Of a DNA stretch of 64,000 nucleotides, positions 1 through 12,051 are shown one piece after another (the first letter of the stretch is position 1; the number at the start of each line of letters is the position of its first letter). Origin of the DNA: Arthrinium phaeospermum (lineage: Eukaryota > Ascomycota > Sordariomycetes > Amphisphaeriales > Apiosporaceae); NCBI GenBank assembly GCA_006503535.1, contig QYRS01000006.1, positions 2,976,001 through 3,040,000 on the forward strand, given 5' to 3'. The position numbers and the translations under genes were made by a program. The notes under the pieces were generated by a model. That model was not told where the DNA came from, searched no databases, and saw only the letters and a list, made by a program, of their open reading frames with translations.

Positions 1-3000
1 GTATTGCCAAAAAATGCAACCAATGCCTTGGAGGGAGGATGGAAAAGAATGAGTGGCTTGCCAAAGAAGCAATATCGATTGGGAACTGCGCCAGAGGTTA
101 GGGAGAGAGACAAATGACGATCTGCTCCAGGCCCAGACTTCGCCCGACTTTTGGGTCCTAGCAGGGGGAAGGCAGATGTTTATTTCACTCCGCCAAGGAA
201 CCGCTCAACTGATGGAGTGCTTGTAATCACAATTGGAAGAGAAGAACAATCGAGCCAGCACATCCAATTTCGTCCCACCAAAAAGAATGGCCAGAGGCAG
301 GAGAGAAGTAGGGAGAGAAAACGAAGAACACAGAGAGAATCGCGATTACGACGATCTTGAACCGCAGCAACGGGACCAGTAGAGTTTATGAGAAAAAGGC
401 GCCGGCCGCTACCACCTAACCCCTGGGCATAATACGCAGCATCCATAGCGTGGACCTACAACTTACATGTGCGCCCCTTGACGCGGCCCCCATAAATGGC
501 TAGAAGACCAACGGCGATGCTTGCCCAGGCCTGTTCATTGTCCGATTTCTATGTAACTAAAGCCTTGGTAACAGGGTAATTCTCTGCTTTTTGGCGGATT
601 GCTCGTCCAGGTTACCAGCCGGGGGTTGACCAGGAATAACCTGATGGCCAATCAATCCGCATTTCCCGTACGCACTTGCAGTAACCCTCCCCGAAGAGAG
701 GCAGCCGCAACAGATTTGATTGGCCGTGAGCCCCTGTTCCGGCTCAGCTGCGGTCCACCTGCAGCGACGCAGCGCCCTGAAGGCGATCAGTGGTCGGACG
801 AAGCGTTGGCGCTATCCATGCAGGGGGGCGGCGGCGGCGGCGGGACCTGCTTTTTACGGCAGACGGTTGGCCGCCGTATTTCGTCTGGTTTTTCGATTGC
901 CCTGGCCAAGACCTGGGTTCTGACCTGGGGAGGCACCCTTGTCCCTGGGGCCTGCTGTCAACTCAACTCACCCTGCTCACTTTACTGCGCTCTATCGCAA
1001 ACATCACATCTCCAGAAAGATCAATTGTCCCACAGCTAAAAAGGCAGAGTTCCCACCTCGGGCTTCGAGAAACTACACGTGGGTTTGAATGCTTTGATGC
1101 CGAATCATATTTTTTCCATCAACGATGGAAGAGGAGATGGATCCTTGGCGTAGGAAGTCGTATGTGCCTCGACATAAAAAACATGCAACTCCTCTGTCCT
1201 GCCCGACGGTTCTCCCCGGAAGATGCCCATGGCCCAGCCACGGTGTAAAATGAGCAGCTGCGAGACATAACATGCTTGGACAGATTGCCGTCGTCGGTGT
1301 TGTCTTGCACATTTGGGAAGCTCCCATGACGCTTACTTCTTACAACAGCCAGCAGACTGGATGCCATCTCGGTCGTGGACAGCATATTTGATCCGTCATT
1401 GACTTTCGACTACGACTTTGATCATTAACAGTAGGTGAACTATACCTAGCCTATGGCTCGGGCCCCTTCCCGTGTTGTCGGGTCAAATACCAGAGCAAAC
1501 ATTGAAACGCTGTCTACTTTTAAACTTCTTCTTGTCATTCATTTGATTGGGGGACACGACATGGGCTCCGAAATGGGGAGTCGCTCTTTCCAGACAGGCT
1601 AAAAACAGCCACTCCCAAAGCCTAGTCAGCATCCTATTAGTAGGCGTGCATACGATGAAGCGGGTCGTGGCCAGATGACGTCGGCCTGCAATCATTCTAC
1701 CTGCGGCACACCAAATATTCCATCTCGGCCGACGGGCCATGCGCACACATTGGGGGCGAGGAGGAGGCCTCGGACTCATCCGTCAAGTATATCTATCAGT
1801 CCACATCGTACGTTTGAGAAAGCTCGCGGGCATTGCCCTTTGGGCTCTGGTCCTGTCCGATTCACTGGGCGCGAACCACTGGCCCTTCCCACACTACCCT
1901 GTCACGTGGCGCGCCCCCATGTCAGCCTCTCTCTTTTCCTCCCCCTTAATAGGATTGTCATGCGACAAAAGACGGAACTTAGCCACCGCCCCTCCAGGAA
2001 CACGGAGATTTCCCCTTGTCGCCAACTCTTCCCCTTATTAAGTGCGATCAGAACCCGCCAGTTATGCAATGCCGTGGTCTCTGGCCCGGTTCTGGATTGC
2101 TGGCTGCGCGCTGGCGCTGGCACACATTGTTTGAGCCGATAGATGAAGGTGCAATCAATGTCCAAAACATCGGATCTGACATTGATTGTCATCAACATCG
2201 ACTTTCATTGTTTATGGTCCCCAGTGAGTTGGAGGGCACCATCATCATGTGTTAGCCATCGGACGTAATTGAGCCCCCGATTGTCGCGGTATTCCGCCTT
2301 CCCTACGAATCGCACTCGCATTCCAAGCTGCCTGAATTAGATACCTTAACATAAACAAGCCGGCCCGCCAGCCTGATGCAAGTGTGGCTTCCTCGAGTGC
2401 GGGAGCCAATAACGGGGTGGACTCGCGCACTCTCGCGCCCACCACGGCAATATATCTTCCACACGAGACCCCGAAGCATCCAGACCACTCCATGCCCGAA
2501 TATAGTGCCCGGAGTGGACTAATTACAAAGACATGACAGCGGCAGTGCCAAGGTCTCGGCAGACAGGCAATGCATTCCTCCGTAATCACTGGACTTGCCG
2601 AGTCTAGGCACACCTGATACACATTCTCGCGAGATTTGAACCACGCATCCATCTCGCCTCGGATCGAACTCGTACTGAAAAAAGATACCTCTTTGCTGTA
2701 GTAGCCGTTTAACTGGAATTGTGTTTGTTCGGGGTGTCAAGGACTTGGCCAGTTGATTCCCGCAGGGGCTTGCCGGTATGTCATCTTACAAATTGCCAGG
2801 GCCAGGTTCGTGAGTAATTCGGATAAATTGGTTCTCGACCCTATCAGGTATTCTAGGTACTTTGGCTCGACAAGACAGTGAGGGTATGAGTAAGTGTAAT
2901 AATCAAGGCTACATGGGTGCCGTCAGTAGACAATACGGTTCATCCCAGCGGTCCAGTCACTTGCCGGACATCCCATATAGGCAGCAAGGCAGGATTTCAA

Positions 3001-3103
3001 GTCGAGGCCAACAAACATGAAAGACACGCTTGGTTATTAGGAGTACATTTATGACAATAGCGCTCAATATTTACTAATGCGAATGGGTGACCGATATAAT
3101 CGC
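1..3103. other. Gene-free left spacer (3.1 kb)
   Basis: Only short overlapping reading frames on both strands, none with a recognisable motif, consistent codon use or convincing splice borders. A GGC run near 829-842 encodes glycines in chance frames. The right end is the 3' flank of the SLA2 gene. I see no RNA gene and no mobile element here. Confidence 0.5.
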
Positions 3104-6100
3104 TTATTCCTCCTGGTACGAAATCTTCCTCATCTCGCCCAAACGTTGCCGGGCAGCGTTCAGCGAGTTCTCCAGCTGCAGAATCTCGACCTAGTGAACC
3201 AATTGTGTTAGTAACAGTAAGTAAAATAACCATGAAATCCGGGCGATAACGTACCTGTTGCTCCATTTCCCGCACCTTGAACTCGTGCGCACCGAGCTTG
3301 GAGTAATCCACCTGGTCTTCCTCTTGACTGCGGTCCTTGATAAGGGCCTGGACCTGACGGACGAGGGAGCGGCAGGCGGCGCCGACGGCCTTGCTCGCCT
3401 GCTCGAGGCTCTCCTGGGACTTGCTCATGAAGCCGGCCTTGACACGGCTGGCAGCGACAAGCTGGGCGGTCGAGGCCGCCACGTCGTTCGATGCTACGAT
3501 GAGCTGCTCGGGGCTGTTGCGGCCGGACAGGACGCCGTCTGCCGTCTCGATGAGTGTGTTCGTCGACGTGGCCACAGCCTTGGCGGCCGAGATCAAACCC
3601 TCGGTCCACCGGTTGTTCTTCTTGTAGAAGGCCGTCGCCGTCGAGGAACCACGTCCGGCTTGCACGATCTCCTGTTGCGTAGCGGTGGCCGCCTTGATGA
3701 GCTGGGCAATGGCGTTTGTAATCGCCAAGGCAGCGTCGAGAATGGTGTCATTGACCTTGAGCTCGTACGTGGAGAAGCCATCGCGAGGCTTATTTCGCAA
3801 CTTGGCAAGTCGAGCAGCAGCAGCAGCAATGGCATCTGCAGCCTTGGTAAGCTCAGAGTCCACCAGATCGGCGATGTCTCCTTTGTTGTTAGTCAGGCGG
3901 CCAGCAAGGGGCGCGAAAGTCTCGACGAGCTTGTTCAGCTTCTGAAGGTTCATTTGAACATCGTTATTGCTGTTGATGACAACATCAGTCTTCTGCATAG
4001 GATCCATTCCCTCCAGGCGGAAGCTTTGCAGGCAACGGAAGAACTTGACAGTAGAGAGGGCGGCCTGGCGCGCGCCATTCATCAAGGCATCGCCCTTCTT
4101 CTCCTCAGAAGCCAGTCGGGTAAGGCCCTTAGTGTTGCTGCACACATCGGCTGCTGCCCCGGAGTAAACATTGATCGCCTTGATCAGATCAGCGTGTGTT
4201 GCGTTGGGGCCGTCCGCAATGAAGTTGTTGAAGGCTGTGGCAAACTCCGTGGCGCTCGCCGATGCCTTTTCAATCTGCGACAAGACATAGGCCGGGGACG
4301 CATTTTGGTTACCGGCTTGCATGGTAGAATCCAGCTCGTACAGAGCATCGTCGACACGTGCAACACCGGCTTGCAGCACCGAATCAATGATCTCATTTAT
4401 CTTGTCCAGGTTGGCCATGATAAGCGCATCAATTTGTCCGTCAAGGACTTGGTCTTCATCACCCTGGTTGAGCTTGAGTTCGTTCAGCTCGATCAAAGTC
4501 TGGTCCATGCCTGCCTTGTAGACCTCAAGCTCCTCCTCCTTTTCACGGAGCAGTGCTTCGAGGTCGGAGTCGCCATCGCGCAGCTTGTTCGAAGCTTCAT
4601 CCAAAGCGCGCTGCTTGGTGCGCAGGGCCTCCTCCAGATCCGACATCTCCCGGTTGTACTTGGACAGCATGGTCGAAAGCTCGTTACCCTTTTGACGTTC
4701 GAGGTTGTCAGCACGGTCATTGGCCATACGCAACTCTCTCTTGAGCTTCTCGAGCTCGTCTTTGTTGCTTCCAGTGAGACGGTCCTTGTCATGCATGGCG
4801 CGGTCTCTTTCCCGGATCATATCTGCCAACTCCAAGTTCTTGGTCTTGATCTCACGCTCCAGCTTCTCCCGCTTGTCAATAGCTTCCTGCGCTGATGCAG
4901 CCTTCAGCTGAACGGATTTGAATTTCTGAAGGAGATCCAAGTGCTCTTGGCGCAGCTGTGAGTACAGCTTTGCCAGGGCCTCATACTTGGTCCTCCACGT
5001 GTTGACCTGCTCCTGTAGTGCGCGAATCTGATCGTCCTTACTGCCAATCTGCTGGCCGTAGCTGTTTTGGATCTGGGCCAGCTCGTTCTCCAAGCCCTTG
5101 ACACGCTGGTCGTACTGCTGGAGCATGAGCTGATCACGCTCGTACTGGGCGCGCGCATTCAGGTTCTCTTGCTCCAGCTCGGCAAGTCTGCCTTGCGTCT
5201 GCCACTGAGCCTGTTGCTGCATTAACGCTTCCTGCTCTCGCTGTTGCTGCTCTGCCAGACGTCGCTGCTGCTCTTCGAAATCTCGCTGGGCTTGCATTTG
5301 CGCCTGCTGCTGTGCGTAGAGCGCATGTTGCTGCTGTTCCTGCAGAACCCTCTGCTGCTCTTCGTATTCCTTGTTCTGCCTATCCAACTCTCCTTGCCAG
5401 AACTCAGCGATCTCGGCCGGCTCCTCCGTCTTGGGCGGAGCAGGTGGCGTCGGCTGTCTCTCAATCTCTCTCTTAGGCCTAGATGGCAAAGCCGAATCGT
5501 CTTCGGCCAGCAAGTTCGGAGGATCCTGCGGCAACTTGGGGATCGTGATGAGGCTGGTCAAGTATCGTAGGTTGGAGCATTCGTAGTAGAACTTGACTAA
5601 TCGGTAATGCTGAGCGTTATAGCGCTCGCGAAGCGGTTCCAAAGCGTCGTTGTCGCCCGTCGTGGAGTGCATGGCGCGCAACATGCTGGTAATGAACTTA
5701 TAGATACCATAGCTCTCCTGCACCAACGCTACCAGCGCCGAGATTCTGCACTCGTTGTTGCCCACGTTGCGGAAATGTGAGAAGATGAGCTTCTGGAACT
5801 GTTCGATCTTGTCTTGGAGGGCCATCAGGTCGGTGATGGCCTCGTAGCCTTCGTTTGGATCGTTGATAACCTTCAAACTAACATACTCCTCGTACTCGAA
5901 CGTGCCGTTGAACTCGGGGTGCTGCTGGTGGAAAGACAACTTCGCTAGGAGGAAGTAGACATATTCGCGAATCAACGGGCCGTATCCTCGGACGCCCTCG
6001 CCACCCATGGATCGGTTCAAGCTGTCTATCCAGCCACGGTTGGCCATGGCTTCGCGCAGCGATACGGGGTGTCCCTCTTGCAGGACCCTGTGGATGGTGA

Positions 6101-6505
6101 TCAAGGCCTTGAACGTCTGGACCTCATCGGCCATAATCGGCTGCCTATAGTCGTGGCACACCAGTCAGCTACGGCTAGCAAGCAAGCATGCCGGTGAGGG
6201 AGTTTACATACACTTTCATACCAGCCCAGAAGGACTGGGAACTCTTATGGTCCCATGTGTAAACAATGCAGCTTCGCACATGCTTTCGCTTGGGGGCGGT
6301 CTCGTCATTGTTGGTGGCTTTCTTGATGTTGATAGCCAGCTCGGCTTCGGACCTGTACACGTCGTTGTGGTCAGCGGAGGACATCATGGTGTTGACATGT
6401 CTGGGTAGTAGCGTAGCAGACTGGGCAACAACTGCTATGTTGCGATTTGGTGACTGTTCGTTCGGGTGATACGCACTTCGTGTGATCCAGGCTTCGACTA
6501 GCCAT
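3104..6505 (-). CDS. SLA2: SLA2/End4-type endocytic adaptor (HIP1R family)
   Basis: Links clathrin-coated endocytic sites to cortical actin. Proposed exons (minus): 6505-6477, 6352-6212, 6144-3255, 3190-3104, giving 1048 residues, the usual size for fungal Sla2. All junctions keep frame: the GTGCGT, GTATGT and GTACGT donors pair with CAG or TAG acceptors. The N-terminus is an ANTH domain (about 1-290, with KHVR and YTWDHKSSQSFW), which binds phosphoinositides. A Q-rich coiled coil (about 330-620) follows, then a C-terminal I/LWEQ (talin-like) actin-binding module. The last exon supplies the C-terminal helix ending in SYQEE. Unspliced translation would miss this tail and run on into nonsense. 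SLA2 is the classic flank of the ascomycete MAT locus. It shares a 0.9 kb divergent promoter with CIA30. Confidence 0.96.
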
Positions 6506-7411
6506 GGTGGGCGATGGTTGCACGACAGTGAGGAGGAGTAGAGCGAGGCGAGGCAACCAGAAAAGACGGCGAGTTGCAAAGGCTACAGCTTGGAAAAGGC
6601 CCAATTCATCCCACCGGAAGACCCAACTGCAAGTTCAATTGTACACTGGAAGAAACACTTCCCAACCCCTTACAACATTGGTATAGACCAGAAATGAACG
6701 GTTAATGCAGTGTTGAAATCGAATATTTGGGCGTTGGTTTGTTATAATTGTCTGTGATACAAGGCAACGTCAGCCTTCTTACGAATCTGGGACGAGACGA
6801 TTGACGACTGGCTAATGGAGCTCCAGGTTGCGCATGCGCCGAGCAGTTTTGGGAGGCAAGACTGACGCAGTCTGAGCCCAATTGGCAGCGTCGGGTCTTG
6901 GCAGCGTTCGTCCACTCAGTCGCCAAATTAACCCCCTATTGGGTCCCATGGGATTATTATTAGGCCTCTACATTCTCCCGCCAGAGCTGCTGGCTGGCCG
7001 GAGCTCGAGCGGAAGGAGGGGGAAGTACGCAGGCACTTACCTAACCCGGCTTACTGCATGTGCACTGGCACATTCCACTTGACGGGGTTAATCGTGGTTA
7101 AGCTTGGTGTAATCTTGGCGCGCCCGCCATGAGCAAATTCATAGTGGGCGGGCGGTACTTGCTTGCATCTGAAGCTCCGAGTTGGTGGCAGAAATTCAAT
7201 GACGGATTGGAGAGCTCCATCGTGAACGCCATAGCTGAATTACACAGCACCTGCTCCATGGCATTCCGTTGACCACATGATCCTCTCTCGTCCGACGACA
7301 GCTGATGCTTCATCCCGAGATTTGAGCCTCTTGGCTCCTCGAAAATAACCATCCCAATCGACCACCCGTGAACCCATTTACAAAAAACTGCGAAGCAAGC
7401 AAACCGACAAG
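6506..7411. promoter_or_regulatory. Divergent SLA2/CIA30 promoter region
   Basis: 906 bases between the start codons of two divergent genes. No open frame of note. It must contain both promoters and leaders. I cannot point to a specific factor site with confidence. In many relatives a MAT idiomorph borders SLA2, but nothing resembling a MAT gene is present in this gap. Confidence 0.5.
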
Positions 7412-8260
7412 ATGCGCGCGACACCGGGTCTCCTGTACAAGGGCTTCTTCGGCCGCAGCCTGGACGAGTTCAAGCGCCTGTCCAACATCGCGCTGAAGAT
7501 GGAAGGGATCAAGGGCCCCTCGGGCCCCCTGCCGATGCACACGTTCGACAGCCCGAGCGACGTGGCCGACTGCAAGCTCATGTGCGACGTGGACATCGGC
7601 GGCTACTCCAAGGCGTCGCTGGACTGGGTGCCTTCGGCGCAACAACAGCAGCCAGAATCCTCCTCCCCCGGCGACGGCCCCTCCAAGCCGCGACAGCACA
7701 GGCACACCCCCACGCCCGCGCACGCGCGCTTCCACGGCAGCATCTCGACGGCGCTGCCGCCGCACCGGCCGGACATCCAGCGGTCCGGGTTCGCGGCGTG
7801 GCGGACGCTCGACCGGCCGCCGACGGTGTTCGGGCGCGCCGTCTGGGACATCGACATGTACACGTACCTGGCCCTGCGGGTCAAGTCGGACGGGCGGGCG
7901 TACTTTGTCAACGTGCAGACCGAGTCGGTGGTGCCCTCGGACCTGCACCAGCACCGCCTGTTCGCGCAGCGGCCCGGCGAGTGGGAGACGGTCCTCGTCA
8001 AGTGGAACGACTTCGTCCGCACCAACCACGGCTTCGTCGTCGAGCCCCAGACCGAGATGCTGCGCCAGAAGGTCAAGAGCATCGGCATCGGCCTGACGGA
8101 CCGCGTGCCGGGCCCCTTCGAGCTGTGCATCCAGGGCATGTGGGCAACCAATGATCCCAACGAGGCAGACAGCCATGAAGAAGAGTCTCAAGCTGCAAGC
8201 GACGGCGCGGGACAGCTAAAAACTAAATCTGGAAAGAATATCAAATGGAGCGAGGACTGA
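7412..8260 (+). CDS. CIA30: CIA30/NDUFAF1 complex I intermediate-associated protein
   Basis: Assembly chaperone for the membrane arm of mitochondrial complex I; acts in the mitochondrion and is not part of the finished enzyme. Single exon, 282 residues. The family fold is visible: an early aspartate-rich strand (SDVADCKLMCDVDIGGYS), a WRTLDRPP turn, the VWDIDMYTYLALRVKSDGR strand, and the C-terminal WNDFVRTNHG and IGIGLTDRVPGPFELCI segments, all typical of CIA30 domains. A Q/P/S-rich insert at about residues 76-105 is probably disordered. The start was chosen at the first ATG that leaves the conserved GFFGRSLDEF stretch intact. It lies between SLA2 (divergent) and APC5 (convergent), matching the MAT-flank gene set seen in other Pezizomycotina. 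Long antisense and alternate-frame ORFs here are GC-bias shadows. Confidence 0.94.
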   Translation: MRATPGLLYKGFFGRSLDEFKRLSNIALKMEGIKGPSGPLPMHTFDSPSDVADCKLMCDVDIGGYSKASLDWVPSAQQQQPESSSPGDGPSKPRQHRHTPTPAHARFHGSISTALPPHRPDIQRSGFAAWRTLDRPPTVFGRAVWDIDMYTYLALRVKSDGRAYFVNVQTESVVPSDLHQHRLFAQRPGEWETVLVKWNDFVRTNHGFVVEPQTEMLRQKVKSIGIGLTDRVPGPFELCIQGMWATNDPNEADSHEEESQAASDGAGQLKTKSGKNIKWSED

Positions 8261-8530
8261 GGCAGACTGGTATCAACCAACCTCACATATCACACAGCAA
8301 ACAATCAGGACCCCTTCGAGGAAGGGTCTTCGTGTTTCCTAAACCGAGCCAGAGAAAAACAGATGCGACTAAAGCATGTCTGGTATTGGGCACTATGTAT
8401 TCATAGTTTGTAGCGTGCCGGTCCTTGGACTACCAATGAGACGGGAGGCTCATGATCTCTGTACATTATCACAGAAGACAAGCTAGTTCATATGGACTTC
8501 TTGTGTAAAATATATAACTCAGGTTCTCCC

Positions 8531-10981
8531 TCAGTCTTTCAGAAGCGCCGCATCTCTTCTGAGGGCCAAGTAGGCCGCGGCCAGGTCATTCGCCAACTGG
8601 TTCTCACCAGAAATCTTCATAATAGTGGCTCTCTTGGCCATCATCTCGCACTGCTTACTGATATCCTCCATGCTGGAATAATGGTTGAAAGCCTTTTCTA
8701 TCGCTTCGGACGCCTTCGTCATGTATTCCCTCCTCTTATGAGACTTGGCTGGCATGGTGCCTGCCATGCCCATGTATGCATCGCCGAGGAACGAGTAGAG
8801 CTTAGCCGTCATGGCTGAATTCTCGCACTCGAGGCTTCGGGGTAGAACTGCCACCAGGAGCTGGATAGCCGGCTCAAAGTCACCCAGTGAATTGAGAATA
8901 TTGGCGACGGCTCCAATGGCCGGCCAGAGGTACGGGATTAGGCGGGCACGCCACGCTACATTGGCGGCACGGACTGCTATGGTGAAACCCTTCTGCGGGC
9001 GCCCACAACGGTCTAGGAGCTCGGCTTTTATGAGCAGAAGTCGTACTCGGAGAGCAATATCCTTGTTCTCGTCTCGTAATTCGGAAACCAGCCCCTCGAC
9101 TTTGGCAAAAGCCTCTTCGAGATTGCCGCGTCGGATGAGACACTCGATATGCAGGCTATCAATAACAAAGGCCAGATCCGGCTCGAGATCTTCGTCTTTT
9201 GATTGTAAAAGCTGCGAAAGAAGGCGCTCGGCGCCATCAAGGTTATTGCGGTGCAAGTCGCGGCGTAGCTTGATGATGCCCCTGAATTTGTGCCAGTACT
9301 GGTTGGGCTTCCAGGCCCTGAGGGAATTGGGGTTCATCTTCTCCAACTTCTCTAGAGCTTCGTCGTATTTTCCCTTGAGTGCAAGCATCGAAGCTTGGCG
9401 GCAGGTCACTTTCAGCTCGTCGTCGAAGATTGTATGCCTCGCATGGCATCGAAGAAAGATCTCGCAAGTGGTCGACGACAGATATGAGATTCCAAGTCTG
9501 TCCCATAGCGAAATACTAAGAGCCAGCTGGTTTCCCATTGCGCTTTTCATATTCCTCTCGACTAGGATCTGAGAACTGCGCACCATATGCTCAAGAGCCG
9601 TGGCAATGCTCTCGCCATTGGATAATGTCATTTTCGCCTCACTCACGAGTGCGGAGCTCCAGAGCGTCCACATGCCTGTCTCCTTCGCTTTGCTTCTAAG
9701 GAATGCCAATGACTCCTTTCCTGTGCCCAACATGCTGTTCGATTCGAGCTCTCTAGTAACCTCGGGATGTGCTCGGCCAAAGTGGAAGAGCCAATTCAAT
9801 GCGAAGTTCAGGCAGGTGATGTCTCGGTTCTCGCGAGCTGTCGAGACCGTCTCGAGCATAGCGGATACGGCTTCCTTGTAGCAGCCGAAATCCGCCTGCA
9901 GGACCGCAAGATTCATTAAGGCGTATTGGTAGAATAGCCGATCTCGATGTTGCATTGTGTAGTCGAAGTATTTGTGCAGATAGTCAAAGGATGTCGAATA
10001 ATCCCCTGCCCGCCAAGCATCGAGGTAACTAGTAAATATCTTAGTTGACGTCCTGAGGTATAGAAGATTCATGATGACAAACCTAAGGTAGTGCGACAAA
10101 CTCGGCACCATGTAACTATCGTTCAGCAGGTCTTGAAATTGATGGTGTATCTCTTGGGGGATACGGTTGCCATATTCTAAATTAATTAGCAACCTACAAC
10201 GGCATACGCTGGATCATATCTTACTTTGCATCTGCTCAATCTGGAACTCCAGAAGCTTCTCTATGTCATCTGTACTGACAGGCAAGGTAGAGCTTGGGTC
10301 GTCTCTGAGCATGTCGCCATAAGCAACAGAAGCAACGGCTTCCACATCACAGCCCCACGTGACTTCGCCTTCCAGAAGTACATGGTCGAAACTCAGACGC
10401 TGGAAACTAGGGGTTTTCTTCCGGTAAAAAGCGGCCGTAGCCTGGCGGTACTTGACGAAGTCCTTCCAAAGCTCGAGAGCGTCGTGGAACCGAAGTCTCG
10501 TGAACTCGAGCCGTGCCCTTCGTATGAATGCCCCAAACGGAGAGTTGCGGGAAAGCAGTATGACCTCCGGGCCGGGGGGTGTGACACCCAGTTCCGTATC
10601 GCGCCGGAGCTCCTCTTTGGTCTTGACCAGCAGCTCGGACCGCCGCTCGAAGAACTCATGAAGGGCATCCAGCGAGTTGATCTTCCATAATTTGTCCAGG
10701 AAAACATACCACAGGCTGCGGCCAGGCATCCCTGAGGCCGCCGTGTGTGGGCTCAGGACTTTTTCAAAATCCGCAATGGAAATGACCAGGCTGACCGTAC
10801 GCTCGGCCTTCTCCCACCGACCTGCTCCATTGGCGGGTTGACCTGAAATATCGCGGTCTATCAAGTGTGAAGTGATAAAGGAGAGCACATCGACGATAGA
10901 AGCCGTGGGGACAGCCTTGTCGACATACAGCTCAATCAGAGCAAGAAGGCCGATTTTGGCCGGCGTAAGGAACCGTGACAT
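8531..10981 (-). CDS. APC5: Anaphase-promoting complex subunit 5
   Basis: Scaffold subunit of the APC/C ubiquitin ligase that drives the metaphase-anaphase transition. Proposed exons (minus): 10981-10225 and 10176-8531, 800 residues. The intron has a GTAAGA donor and a TTTAG acceptor with CTAAT just upstream. The nearer TGTAG acceptor would give an immediate stop, so it was rejected. The N-terminus (SRFLTPAKIGLLALIELY) is the typical Apc5 opening. The rest is helical repeat sequence (TPR-like), including the conserved region around LNFALNWLFHFGRAHPE. It is convergent with CIA30, with 270 bases between stop codons. Its presence next to CIA30 and SLA2 is a known MAT-flank synteny. Confidence 0.92.
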
Positions 10982-12051
10982 GCTGTTGAGTTTCTGCGGA
11001 AAATGGCAGGCAGAACTCCTAGGTGACTGGTAGGTATCGGGAGTTTACCATGACACGATCCATGCACATGTCCATGAGCAGCCACTTGCACCTACAAGGG
11101 TAGTACAAATAGTAGGTTAGCAATTGGCACCACCTCGACCAAGTTGCCCGGCCACCTTCACCTCGACGACAAAGAATCGAACCACCCGCTTCAGCAACAC
11201 AAGGCAGAAAGCCTCAAAGTTGGTAAAACGCAAGACCAACAGCGTTTGTATTGTGCCTTCGCCACGTAGTTGAGGTATCTGGATGGTCGTTGCATTAAAG
11301 TGATGCACAAAGCGCGTTCTTGCTTAACGCGAAAAGACATAAGGACCTCTTAGATGCATAGATCATCACGTGAGTGGCTATCCGCTCCTCAGCTGGGTTA
11401 CTTACTTGCATATTTCTGCCTAACCAAATATCTACCATTCTGACTTTACCCGCCTTTCTTCATACTTCAACAGCCAGTTACTTTGCCTAATTAAATATTA
11501 CCACATACAGTTCGCCAGACTCGCTCTTTCCTTCTTGATCTCTGACGACTACTGGAGGCGTTGCAGCCATTTACGCAGTGCATTACCCGATAACAAATGG
11601 GCGGTTGGCCCTTTCTGCAGACGCTTTCCACATCTGGGGTTGAACACAACATTATGCATTCCTTATAACCATTCCATATATCACGACTAGCACGCTGTAT
11701 CTCATGCAAATCTGCTGTATCACAAGTGCTTCTTGTTATTGGTCTATTCTATTCTGTCAATGCAGTGTCTCGGAAGTATCAGGCTTCCACTTAGGCTTGA
11801 GAGGAGACTGCACACACTCGCTAGGCCTCCATCTCCTGCCTATCAACCAATCAAACTAGATAACTCTCCTAGAAGTCGTACGGTTGAATACCGCATTCAT
11901 ATCCTACCATGTACTGTGTGCCCAAATGCCACCTAAAGGTGGCCCCTGAAACGATATTCAGTATCAACCGAATCCGGTATCATAACCAGGCGGTGTTCAC
12001 CAAACAACAGTGTCACGGCTCCTGTGAAGGGACCATCAAGTTCAGCCAGAT
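10982..12051. other. 1.07 kb spacer between APC5 and the 12.05-13.75 kb gene
   Basis: Scanned in all frames by eye. No alpha-box-like pattern, no HMG-like pattern, no convincing exon. The left part is the APC5 5' flank. The remainder is somewhat AT-richer than the neighbouring genes. A MAT1-1-1 gene might be expected in this position if the adjacent pair belongs to a MAT1-1 idiomorph, but I see no remnant. Confidence 0.45.

Noticed and set aside
826..843. GGC repeat as possible regulatory or coding element
   Set aside because: Short GC-rich triplet run in a region without gene support. No further evidence.
3258..4895. 545-codon ORF antisense to SLA2
   Set aside because: Lies entirely opposite the SLA2 coiled coil. 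Leu/Val-rich content is what the reverse complement of Q/E/K-rich codons gives. No motif.
7310..8191. 293-codon ORF antisense to CIA30
   Set aside because: Non-ATG logic and Arg/Gly/Val-rich shadow content. CIA30 on the other strand has clear family motifs.
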